From NCBI GenBank assembly GCA_033558025.1, contig JAUCEF010000016.1, positions 4,092,001 to 4,156,000 on the forward strand: DNA of 64,000 bases, written 5' to 3'. The notes below the pieces were generated by a model, which was not told the origin of the DNA, ran no database searches, and was given only the letters and a program-made list of their open reading frames with translations. This document shows positions 55,393 to 64,000 of this stretch, piece by piece; positions within the stretch are counted from its first letter, which is position 1; the number at the start of each line of letters is the position of its first letter. This DNA is from Phytophthora sp. 'mugwort'. Lineage: Eukaryota > Oomycota > Peronosporomycetes > Peronosporales > Peronosporaceae. Position numbers and translations under genes: made by a program.

Positions 55393-55921
55393 CTTTGGAA
55401 TTGGGCGGAAAACAGCAAAATGCGCAATGGCAGGAAATACGCGCGGCAAGGACTCGTGCTGAGTCTCTTAGCCTTAAGTGGCGCCGTGCAAAGTGACCAC
55501 AATTCTAGCAACACGACGATCTAGATCAAGTGCTGAAGGTATATTTATTGCAGAGGTAAATTGGAAGCCAATAAATGCAAGGACAAGCATGCACTTCTCG
55601 TAGCGTACTAATGGTGGCAGGTGAAAACGGCAACTTAATGACAAGCATTCTGCATAGGGCGCAATCTCCCGGCTCATAAACTGACGATGACCGTGAAAGT
55701 CCACATCAGCGCTTCGCTGCTAGCGACGCTGCACGGTTGATACAGGAGGGCTGCATGAAGCGGACGAACACCCTCTCCAAAGAGAGTAGCTTCAATGAAT
55801 CGTCTGTGCGCCATCTATAGGCATCGACGTTCTTGGCGCCAACATTCTCGCGGGTTTCAAATCTGAATTTAGTCCGCTCAAAATCTGCGTTTTTGTCTCA
55901 ATTGCTTTCATCCCATAAGCC
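55393..55921. other. Divergent intergenic region
   Basis: Between the tubulin pseudogene (minus) and the five-exon gene (plus). No gene recognised; a 76-codon minus frame at 55474-55704 is not supported. Confidence 0.45.
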
Positions 55922-57847
55922 ATGGAGGCGAATGCGCAGGTAGGTCACTCGCACCCTGCGCAAGATACTAACCCGCGAACGGTGCACACATCTTCTTCTG
56001 ACAATATCCAACTGTTACGCTGTTGCTTCGTATAGTATGCACTGTATGAAACCGAAGCAACGCCATCAGCGTGGGCAGCTCGAGTGCGTCTCACACCCGA
56101 GCTGCTGGAGAAGCTACGGCAGGAGCCGGAGCAGATTCTGCTCAAGCTAAATGTACCAGCTGGCGATGGGGCACCCACGCTTCGTGGTAATAGCAAGAAG
56201 ACCAGCATGATGACGGTCATGTGGGCGACGGACGGCGACACGGAGGCAACAGAGGAGCAGTACGAGCTCCTCTCGTTTCAGGAGGACCCAGGTATCAACC
56301 ACGTCTGTACCTTCAGACGAGAAGCTGGAAATGGGGCTGCATGTGGCTACAACATCTATAAGACAGGTGCAATTCACCAGAAGCTGTTGGTGCAACGTCT
56401 GCTGGATGAGACGGAGAAGGATCGCATTAAGGTCAAGCACGCCAAGTCGGTGCTTGCATCTAAGTCACGTGCGTCGAAGCTGATTGATTCCGGGTTGGAG
56501 AAACCCGCAAAAAAGCAGCGACTGACGAGGTTGTCGAGTGTGCCAGCGTCGATGACTTCTGCAGGTGGCAGTGCGTGGTCAATAGCGGCAGGCCACAAGC
56601 GGTAAGTTTTAAGCGGGTCAGTTACGACGTGGAAAAATAATCTGACTGTTTGATTCGCTGCAGGACAAGAAAAATGGTTGTTCCTTCCGCGTTGACGAAG
56701 GAGGAAGCTAAAGAGGCTAAAGACAAGATTGAAAGGGGGTTCAAACTTGAGGTGGAGGCGCGAATTACATCCCAGGAGGAAGGAAACATGGACGGTTGTG
56801 AGGTTTTTGACAAGGAAAACGAAGGGGCTCCAACAATAATAATCAGTGACGAGACTGCTGGTGTCGCTCGCGATGCGGAGTTCCACGCCCTTTTTTCGTC
56901 AGATTCGGATGATGATGGCGTTGGGGTTGCTCGAAGTCGTGTGTTGCGAAGAGAAAACAAAAAGGCAGCAAAAAAAAAAAAGCTGGACAAGAACAACGCG
57001 AGAATAAGTCTAGGTGAGCAAAGTGAAAACAAGTCAGTCGTTGGAGCAAAGAGTACGGACGCTTCTTGCTCGGATTTAGATGCCATCGTACAACCAAAGG
57101 AACCAAGAAGCATGCCAGGACGTGGAGCCACCGCCGATGTGATGCAATTAACCACGAACGAACCCAGTACGACTCATGCAAATCAGAGTGGCGATAGGCT
57201 GGATATTTATGCGCTCAAGCCTATCAAGCCGGCAAGCCCTGGCGCCGAGGTCAAGCGTGCGCGGGTGCGTTCGGCGCTCGTGTCGGATCGAGTGAAGCAG
57301 TCGCGTTTGCCCGACCTTTCGTTCTTCCCGTCGGCTGTTGTGGATATCTGCCAGCGACTGGCAAACTACCGTGGTCGGTCGGTTGTCCTCGACGAGAGCG
57401 ACTACGACGAGTTTGTAGACAATCACGAGCAGTTCCGGCAAGACTGGGAAATGCTGGACAAGGTGGGCTGCGGCGTATTTAGTCCTGATCTTCTGGGCTT
57501 GTGAGGTTGACTACTATTTATTTATTTGACTGGGCAGGCTTATTCAATCGAGATGATCAAGACGGAGGGTTTACACTTGCAACTTGAAATGGCTGCACCT
57601 GGTGACACAACCCAGGAGCAGCTACTAGCGAGGATAAACAAGTCATCTAGCAAGAAACAGGTGCGGCAGGTGTAGCTTCAGTGAATAATACGAATAGCTG
57701 ACGCCTTTGTTTTTGACCAAGCAGGGTCTGCTGTTCTTGCGGGACGCCATGGCGAGCATCCAGAAGATCCTGCACAGCATTCAAGCGTCCGTTGACCGGT
57801 TCGACATGAAGCTTCACACGTCGCATACCACACCAAATTCACATTAA
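55922..57847 (+). CDS. Conserved-looking unknown protein, five exons
   Basis: Exons by eye: 55922-55939, 56036-56601, 56664-57474, 57538-57660 and 57725-57847. Introns are 96, 62, 63 and 64 bp, with donors GTAGGT, GTAAGT, GTATTT and GTGCGG and AG acceptors; a TACTAAC box lies in intron 1. The spliced frame is 1641 nt (546 residues) without internal stops. The first exon encodes only MEANAQ. The protein has an N-terminal region (RLTPELLEKLRQEPEQILLK), a central Lys-rich, Asp/Ser-rich linker (for example FSSDSDDDG) suggesting a nuclear protein, and a C-terminal helical region (SDYDEFVDNHEQFRQDWEML; SIQKILHSIQASVDRFD). The layout is loosely reminiscent of ELL-type elongation factors, but I cannot assign a family. 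Confidence 0.65.
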
Positions 57848-58010
57848 ATGCAATTTACACATATTGGTTTTAAACTGTTGTAGAAAAACACTTAGAAAAA
57901 CGATTTCTCAATTACGACAGGGGAAAAGCACAAGTAAGCGCCGCAGGTCGTCGTCTGCTGACAGAACAGCAAGAGGCCAGAAGCACGCAGAAAAGTAACC
58001 AGAGGATACA

Positions 58011-58683
58011 ATGCAGGGGGGAGACTCACGCAACCTCACGGAGCCGCCATTCATCGCGCGCGTGAGCGTCTCCATCAAGAGGTAGGCGGATGGTACAAGG
58101 ATCTTCCGTTGGGTTGCAGGGACGACGCCGACTGCGCAGTTCTGCTCCCTCTTTTACGACACCAATATCTCTAACATTACTTATGTGGCTGATTGATGAC
58201 AGGAAATGGCAGTACCTGCTGGACAAGAGCACGATCCACGTGTACGGGCGTTGGGGTGTGGCGCTGGGCCTGTTGGCGCTCTACCTCGTTCGCGTGTTCT
58301 ACTTGAACGCCTTCCATATCGTGACCTACGGCCTGGGCATCTACCTGTTGAACCTGTTTATCGGGTTCCTTTCGCCGCAGGTGGACGCGGAGAACGATGG
58401 CCCGCTGCTGCCACATAAGCAGAGCGAGGAGTTCCGACCGTTCACTCGCCGCGTGCCCGAATTCCAGTTCTGGTACTCGACTTTTAAGGCCACCGTCGTG
58501 TCGCTGTTCATGACGCTCAGCAGCGCCTTCGACGTGCCTGTGTTCTGGCCCATCCTGCTCATCTACTTTATCGTGCTCTTCGCGCTCACCATGAAGCGTC
58601 AGATCAAGCACATGTGGAAGCACAACTACGTTCCGTGGGACCACGGTAAGCAGGTGTACAAGGGCAAGAAGAACGCTAAATAG
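58011..58683 (+). CDS. RER1: Rer1, Golgi-to-ER retrieval receptor
   Basis: Two exons, 58011-58081 and 58203-58683, joined across a 121-bp intron (GTAGGC...ACAG), give 183 residues. Exon 1 encodes MQGGDSRNLTEPPFIARVSV then SIK; the junction forms Arg before KWQYLLDKSTIHVYGRW. Four membrane segments follow: VALGLLALYLVRVFYLNAFH, VTYGLGIYLLNLFIGFL, VVSLFMTLSSAFDV and FWPILLIYFIVLFALTM. The conserved FLSPQVDAE and EFRPFTRRVPEFQFWY motifs identify Rer1, which returns escaped ER membrane proteins and unassembled subunits from the cis-Golgi in COPI vesicles. The Lys-rich tail KQVYKGKKNAK is typical. The longer single-exon frame from 58090 is intron read-through and not used. Confidence 0.93.
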
Positions 58684-58897
58684 ACGCCCGCGCAGCGCAG
58701 CAGCGACGGCAGCAGCATGTCATTAACCCTGAACGATATTGGACAGCCTTGCAGTAGGAGCAGCGACAGCTCGACAAGAATATCGACAGAAATTGCAGCT
58801 AGCTCAGGTAGCTTGCACAGCTGTAGCCATAAAGTGAATCTACCCATTAACGAATGACGTCACTCTCGTTTTGGTGTACAGCACCTGAAATAATGCG

Positions 58898-58908
58898 ATC
58901 ATTTCGCT
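58898..58908 (+). promoter_or_regulatory. Inr-like element of the cardiolipin synthase gene
   Basis: GATCATTTCGC resembles the oomycete Inr, 30 nt upstream of the ATG at 58939. Confidence 0.4.
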
Positions 58909-58938
58909 GCACTCCCGTCGTAGCCCCTCACTGTTGAC

Positions 58939-60266
58939 ATGACGCCGCGCTGGTTGCTGGCCACAGCGGCGTCTTGGCGGCCTCTGGGGCGCTGGCCAGC
59001 AGTGCCGTTGTATGTGCAACAAATCAAGAGGTCGAACTATGAGCGCCGCGTGTTTTGCGTGCTCCTGTCGGCTCCAGAGGTCCGCCACGGATGCTCAAAG
59101 GCAGATAAGGCCCCGCTCCGAGCGTCCGTGTTGCGTCGAGTCATGAGCACGGCGCCGTCCAATGAGTCGGAGCAGCGACAGAAGCGACAACAGCACGAGC
59201 TGGCGGCCAAGATGGCGGCTCGAATTTTAAAACAGAAACTCAAGAAGGACATGGAGACGGCCAGGAACCTTGTACGACTGCAGTCCCAATGGATAACTGT
59301 TCTCTTTGAGAAAATTTATTACTAACGTGAGAGATCTTGTTGGTGCATATTTTGTAGGCGATGCACCAAATTGTGAACGTGCCCAATGTCATCACGACGG
59401 CAAGGATCCTGGCCACACCGTATCTGGCACATTTAATTGTCCAAGGAGACCACATCTCAGCCATCGGCTGTACGAACGAGGCGCTGACAAGTGTTTGCAA
59501 CTCTAATCGTCGATGAAACTCAATATTTCTTTCTGTTATTATTGGTGCTGCAGTGCTGGCGGTGGCGGGTATTTCCGACTGGTTGGACGGCTTCATCGCG
59601 AGGACGTTCCATCAGGAGTCGATCGTCGGCTCGTTCCTGGACCCATTCGCGGACAAACTGCTGATCGGGACCTTGTCGCTCAGTATGATGTGGACGGGGC
59701 TTCTGCCGCTGCCTGTCGCGGTCCTAATCTTGGGGCGAGACGGCATGTTAATTGGTGGCACGTTCTACCACCGGCTAAAAACCAAGGACGAGTCTTCGGG
59801 ATTTTTTGATACCGCGGACAGCGGCGCGTTCCAGGTGAAGCCGTCGATGCTAAGCAAGATGAACACGGCACTGCAGTTGTCGGTCTTCGGATTTGCGCTG
59901 ACGAACGCAGCCTGGCAGATTCCCGCGGACCCAGCACTCAATCTGCTTTTGTACGTCGTCGAATACTTTGATGTCTAATTTTGTGGGGGTTTGATTAACT
60001 AAAGTTTGTTTGTTATTTGCCTGCACAGTGGTGTCGTTGGTACGACAACATTCCTGTCCGGGTCTGAGTATTTGTACGGATATATGACCAAGACCGGTGC
60101 ATTCAAACCCCTCCCAAAAGCTGTCGAGCTACCGCTACGCAAAGCGGTGGAACGTACTGAAGCAGTTTTAGGGCGCACGGAGGCAGTTGTCAAGCGTACT
60201 GAAGAAGCGGTAAAGGTTCCTCTCCAGAAGGCAGTCCAGCGCACGAAGGGGCGGCTCAAGAAGTAG
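58939..60266 (+). CDS. CRLS1: Mitochondrial cardiolipin synthase (CDP-alcohol phosphatidyltransferase)
   Basis: Exons 58939-59271, 59358-59469, 59554-59950 and 60029-60266 (introns 86, 84 and 78 bp, all GT-AG) give 359 residues. It condenses CDP-diacylglycerol with phosphatidylglycerol to form cardiolipin on the mitochondrial inner membrane. The CDP-alcohol phosphotransferase signature D-x2-DG-x2-AR-x8-G-x3-D-x3-D is complete at residues 157-182 (SDWLDGFIAR, GSFLDPFADK). Upstream is NVPNVITTARILATPYLAHL, and downstream hydrophobic helices include LIGTLSLSMMWTGLLPLPVA. The N-terminus (MTPRWLLATAASWRPLGRWP) is a mitochondrial presequence. The C-terminal tail repeats short KAVERTEAVLGRTEAVVKRT units. 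Phosphatidylglycerophosphate synthase shares the signature; the surrounding sequence favours cardiolipin synthase. Converges with the PAN gene. Confidence 0.9.
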
Positions 60267-60482
60267 ACACAAGAAACTTTTGCTGCTACTACGGAGTCAA
60301 AAAAGATGGTGGGCGTGTATCTCCAGAGGACGACCGCGCTACCAGGACCAGGTTTGTGAGCTCTACTCGTGTGGCTAGGCTGCCGTTTGCCGACTCTAAA
60401 TCGAAATGTACTCGTGGGTCTTAAGCGCATGTATTTTCCTGAAGCTTAGGCACAACTGTACAGTAGACGCAGTGAACGCAGA

Positions 60483-61475
60483 TTACGTTCCCCTCATTCC
60501 GGGAGTCACGTAGCCCGATACTGCACCAATCCTTTTCGTTCGGCCAGCGTTGCTACTCTTCAAGTAGCACTGCGTGCCAGTCGGGTCATCATTGATGTAC
60601 GTATATGAATCACACCCTGGGGTCTTGCCACACTCCTCGCAGCACTCACCCGGACCAATTCCAGTTACTTTCTTGATGTCGTTACCATTATAGTCGATAT
60701 TTGTTTCCACGTAGCATCGAGGACATTGAATGCACTGATAGAAACTCCAGTCCCATGGCTGGCAATAGAAGTCGTCCGTGCAAGGCCGGAAACCAGTGTA
60801 GTCGCCGCATTTCGCCCAGTGTGGGAGGTTGGGCATCGTACCAGAGTGCACACCGATTTTCTTCACCCAGCCATCGACACTATCTTTCAAATAGCACTGG
60901 GTTCCTCTAGGGTCGTCATTCACGTACGTGTAGCCGATGCAGCCCATGGTCTTGTCGCACTCCTCGCAGCATTCGCCTGGTTTGATGCCTTGGATTCGTT
61001 TAATGTCGTTCCCGTGCAAGTCAACGTTGGTATAAACCTCGCACTTACTGGGCTTTTGGATACACTGGTAGTAGTTGGAGTCCCATGGCTGGCAGTAGAA
61101 ACCTTGAGTGCAGAGTTTGAAGCCATTTTAATCGCCACACTTGCCCCACGCCGGAATTTCGCGCCCAGAGATCACGATGGTGTTTTTGCCAGCACTTCCG
61201 CGGAGATAGTCGACCATCGTTTGGGCCGTGCTCACCAGGCGGCACTTGGGCTTAATGTGTCTCCATCCACCGTCGTCGGTGACGAAGAATTGGCAGTCCA
61301 GGTTTGCAATACAGTTCGTACAGCAAACTTCGGTGCTGGCAGGGTAGAGCACAGTGCTGACTAGGTCGCCTTCAATGTTCATGTTTGTATACTGCACGCC
61401 GCAGGATGGATCTGCCGCTTTCACGATGACAAGAGACACCGACCCAAAGACGGACCACGCTGCAATGGACTGCAT
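60483..61475 (-). pseudogene. Secreted PAN/Apple-domain protein with one in-frame stop
   Basis: The frame from ATG 61475 to the stop at 60483 (330 codons) is interrupted only by TAA at 61128-61130. The N-terminus MQSIAAWSVFGSVSLVIVKA is a signal peptide. Three Cys-rich PAN/Apple modules are seen: one at about residues 25-100 (TEVCCTNCIANLDCQFFVTD), and two more alike with GNDIK(R/K)(I/V)xGIxPGECCEEC, separated by FYCQPWD...YQCIQ linkers. The stop replaces the Tyr of the KCGDY motif seen in the next linker, so it is a point mutation. Such proteins (CBEL-like) bind carbohydrate or mediate adhesion in oomycetes. Recent pseudogene, truncated product, or error. Confidence 0.85.
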
Positions 61476-61520
61476 TGAATGCGAATCGTTTAGTTGAGAG
61501 TTGGGTGTTCGCTACAGAGG

Positions 61521-61537
61521 AAAGTTCGGAATGAAGC
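61521..61537 (-). promoter_or_regulatory. Oomycete Inr+FPR of the PAN gene
   Basis: Minus strand GCTTCATTCCGAACTTT fits the Inr plus flanking promoter region and lies 45 nt upstream of the ATG at 61475. Confidence 0.65.
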
Positions 61538-61827
61538 AGAATTACGTCGCTCCGGCAGAGGTATGAAGAAACCGCAAGCAGGACTTGAACCTGCCAAGTG
61601 AATAACAGCCGACACCAGCTTTCTGGCCATGACTCAGCTGCTTCACGCGCAGTATGGTGGTCAGAAGTACGGGGATCAGGAGATTGAAGTTTCACCCGCC
61701 ACCAGCAACTTTAACTGTTCGGCGTGCTGGAAAGAAGAAGAAAGCACGCTGAATCCAATGTTTCAGACTGTTCTGGCTTGCTGGGCTTGCTGTCTTGAAC
61801 GCATAGGGCTTTCCGTGACACATTACT

Positions 61828-62442
61828 TTAAAGCTCGGCAATCATGCCTGAGTACACTCCTTCCGCTCCATCTTCTTCATTCGTCTCATCGGCGCCTCCT
61901 TCACGCTCTGGAATGGGGTGGAGCCGTCTCCTACGTTGCAGCTTACGCTTGAACGCCCAGTTGGTGAAAAGCACGAAATCCCCACCCACGAGCATTCCTC
62001 CCTGGAGGTCCTGGCTGCAATAGCTGCGCGGGACCTCCACGGGCGGCTCGACGTAGTCGTCCTCGTCGTCTGTATCAAGATCGAAGACGCCGCAGCATGA
62101 GAAAATCGACTCATCATCCTCAGCGGAACTGTCCTCGTCCGAATCGGTCAGAGGTTTCGCATCTTCACTGCTCAAGTTGGTCGTAGCCTCCGCGATGTAC
62201 TTCAGAAGCTCTTCTCGGTACGAATTTTCGTCGTCAGCCTCATTTGTATTTACGAACGCAGCCGTCGACGCCAGACTCTGACGGGCGAGATTATCCTTGG
62301 CCGACGTCTTCGCACCGTCTTGGCGATGCTGCCGAGGCCCGAAGACCTTCTCCAGCCACGCATTGCGAGGCTCGTCGTCGCTGGTATTCGGGGCCAGAGC
62401 GACCGTCTCCAAGGACTTCGGTGTCGTAGTGAGAGGGGACAT
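61828..62442 (-). CDS. Acidic protein of unknown function
   Basis: ATG at 62442 gives 204 residues starting MSPLTTTPKSLETVALAPNT. Upstream in-frame extension to 62544 starts with a non-ATG codon and crosses the inferred transcription start, so it is rejected. The middle is strongly acidic (SDEDSSAEDDESIFSCCGVF, then DLDTDDEDDYVEPPVEVP). A basic patch KRKLQRRRRLHP follows, and the C-terminus is again acidic (EREGGADETNEEDG). No domain recognised. Lies divergently to nothing close; the PAN gene is downstream on the same strand. Confidence 0.65.
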   Translation of the reverse strand: MSPLTTTPKSLETVALAPNTSDDEPRNAWLEKVFGPRQHRQDGAKTSAKDNLARQSLASTAAFVNTNEADDENSYREELLKYIAEATTNLSSEDAKPLTDSDEDSSAEDDESIFSCCGVFDLDTDDEDDYVEPPVEVPRSYCSQDLQGGMLVGGDFVLFTNWAFKRKLQRRRRLHPIPEREGGADETNEEDGAEGVYSGMIAEL

Positions 62443-62461
62443 CACTTGGGACAGCCGCCAA

Positions 62462-62478
62462 GGATTTGAAAATGAAGT
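62462..62478 (-). promoter_or_regulatory. Inr+FPR-like element of the acidic-protein gene
   Basis: Minus strand CACTTCATTTTCAAATCC (approximately 62462-62479) fits the oomycete Inr/flanking pattern about 20 nt before the ATG at 62442. Confidence 0.5.
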
Positions 62479-62589
62479 GGAGTGATCGAGGAGGTCACCT
62501 GCAGCCTGCCATGGACTTACAGTATCTGCGAGAACTAATTCCAAGGGTGTCTCATAATTCCATCATCATCATGTTGAAGGCTACGGAAC

Positions 62590-62900
62590 TGTACACGATG
62601 TAAATCTGTCACTCTTATGTTATCGACTGCCTGACTCCGCAAAACTCATCCTGTATGTACTTCCACACCAGCGTCATGCGGTTCGTCTCAAACATCGAGT
62701 ACCGAAGCTGCGTTCCGCGGCGCTGTGAGTCGGCAGTTTCGATATGCCCGGGCCCGCCTGCTTAGATATGCACAGGGGTGCGGGCTGTCGTACACCTTAT
62801 AGTCATCCGATTTACTACTACACCTCTTGTTGGCAGTAGCGTCCGACACCAGCGTGGTCCACCGCAGAGCTCCTAGCCAAAACAGCTATTTGGTCGACCA
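62590..62900 (-). pseudogene. Purple acid phosphatase C-terminal relic
   Basis: Minus-strand text follows the C-terminus of the intact phosphatase. ANKRCSSKSDDYKVYDSP lies near 62840-62785 (compare the paralogue's SDDYKTYDNP), AGGPGHIET near 62755 and YSMFETNRMTLVWKYIQDEF at about 62702-62643. Frames change between the blocks and the rest of the gene is missing. Fourth PAP locus in the window. Confidence 0.7.
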
Positions 62901-64000
62901 ACGATAGCGTCCTGAGCCGTCTTCGTCCGAGCGGAGCCCTCCTCGATGAACATGTCAAATACTAGCCCTGCGCGTATACGGCTCTGCCGTGGCGAGCACG
63001 CCGGGAAGCGCCGTTCATCGGACTGCCGATGGCTTCTTTGAGGGCTCCGAGAGGGAGATGCAGAACGCTGGCCTGAACTGCGGGCTGCGGACCGGTTCGG
63101 CTGCTCACTTTCGGGACTTGCACGGCGTACGATGGGGCTTGCAGTCCAGAGCTGCCAAGTATGAATTCCAAGTTAAACATACTGGTCACTTTTACACATT
63201 TACGGTATTCTCAACAACTTACAGTTATAAGATGTAACGGGGTTACATGAAGCACTCTTCAGATTCAGAACGGTGTACTTCTCGGGCTGACAAAAGCTGT
63301 ATTCATGGTAAAGTCAGGGAATTATGTTTTCCACGTCAAGTTGTAGTTCCGGTATACCAGTGCATACCGGTATATCTGCGGTTGTCCGGGGCTCTCTTCA
63401 GGGACCACCCGATAGACGTGGCATTCTCCCCTCACTTCGATTCCACAAGAACGCCACGCAAGCAAGAAAGAAAATGCGGTCTCTGCTCTCAACTACGACA
63501 TGCTCACCGGCGGAAAACCGACCAAGCCAACGCTCCTAGTTCGCCCTCGGGCGTCTGTTTTGCTCTTCGTCCGACCTCGTCGGCCGCCCGAACACCAAGT
63601 TCGCCGGACGGCCAGAAGGATCTCCCCGACGCCGGCGCTACCTGCGCTATCACTCCGGCCTTACGGTCCGGGTCGGCTATACAGTCTTCCCCCGTTAAAC
63701 TGTTACCCCAGACTATACAGTCCGGGCCTACCATACAGTCACCCACGGCCATACGGCCAGTGCCGGTTATACAGCCGGCACAATCATCACGCTCACGATG
63801 CAGAGCGTCACAAAGAAAACAAAAATCCTACTGGTGCTTTAGCTTTTGAGATCGAATTACGCATTACGGCCGATCCAACGCTACAGCCGATTGCAGTGGA
63901 GGGCGCAGCCCCGGCGAGAGCCCCACGGTGGACTGAGTCAAGTCAATGACTCTCGCTGCACTACATTCAAACCTACCTGCGTCCAAACTACCCGTGTCCC
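62901..64000. other. Window end, unrecognised ORFs and a short degenerate repeat
   Basis: Two overlapping plus-strand frames (63247-63849, 200 codons; 63500-63949, 149 codons) are open, but neither shows a known domain. Between about 63655 and 63775 a unit resembling TATACAGTCCGGGCC/TACAGTC recurs about five times, giving Pro/Tyr-rich text (PYGPGRLYS, RLYSPGLPYS) in one frame. This may be a low-complexity coding region or a transposon edge. No call made. Confidence 0.35.

Noticed and set aside
58090..58202. In-frame upstream extension of the Rer1 second exon
   Set aside because: It is intron sequence; a proper first exon with the conserved N-terminus and GT-AG junction exists at 58011-58081.
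58177..58644. 155-codon frame antisense to Rer1
   Set aside because: Shadow of the Rer1 exon; its Glu/His/Arg-rich text has no domain.
63247..63949. Two overlapping frames considered as a secreted effector gene
   Set aside because: No signal peptide, RXLR or LFLAK motif was seen; the overlap of two open frames reflects low-complexity sequence.
1..64000. CRISPR arrays, rRNA and tRNA genes
   Set aside because: No regularly spaced identical repeats with unique spacers, and no rRNA- or tRNA-like stretch, were noticed on either strand; CRISPR is not expected in a eukaryotic genome.

Overview
The window looks like nuclear DNA from a flagellated, filamentous oomycete, most likely Phytophthora-like (Peronosporales). 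The evidence is the oomycete core promoter signature (initiator GCTCATTYY, sometimes followed by the flanking CAWTTT-like element) just upstream of several genes, short introns of 62-121 bp, a ciliary gene (CFAP45-like), secreted PAN/Apple and purple acid phosphatase proteins, and a typical oomycete transposon load (SWIM-type MULEs, Merlin/IS1016-like, PIF/Harbinger, hAT, Copia, LINE). The genus is an inference; no species marker was read.

Layout. 1-900: Tc1/mariner relic. 959-4264: two annexin genes with the same protein in a large inverted repeat, divergently transcribed around a unique 0.8 kb spacer. 4.3-18.6 kb: transposon graveyard (SWIM-MULE, a 743 bp inverted-repeat element, a psq/Brinker-like HTH relic, PIF/Harbinger plus a Myb-like partner, hAT). 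18.7-26.5 kb: gene island with an intact purple acid phosphatase (PAP), a PAP relic, CFAP45-like, BUD22-like and a mitochondrial dynamin-like GTPase. 27-43.6 kb: second graveyard (Merlin, Copia truncated in its 3' LTR, two opposed MULE copies forming a second near-perfect inverted repeat, LINE, PIF/Harbinger, three dispersed repeats). 44.3-45.8 kb: a PAP gene with one frameshift. 46.4-51.4 kb: two hAT relics. 54-62.5 kb: gene island with an alpha-tubulin pseudogene, an unknown five-exon gene, Rer1, cardiolipin synthase, a PAN/Apple gene with one stop, and an acidic unknown protein. 62.6-62.9 kb: a fourth PAP relic.

Functional themes. The intact genes are housekeeping: ribosome biogenesis (BUD22), ER retrieval (Rer1), mitochondrial membrane (cardiolipin synthase, dynamin-like GTPase), flagellar axoneme (CFAP45) and membrane/Ca2+ binding (annexin). 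The secreted families (PAP, PAN/Apple) are the ones showing copy-number change and decay. Splice sites were assigned by eye; the three multi-exon models each give an open frame with a length divisible by three.
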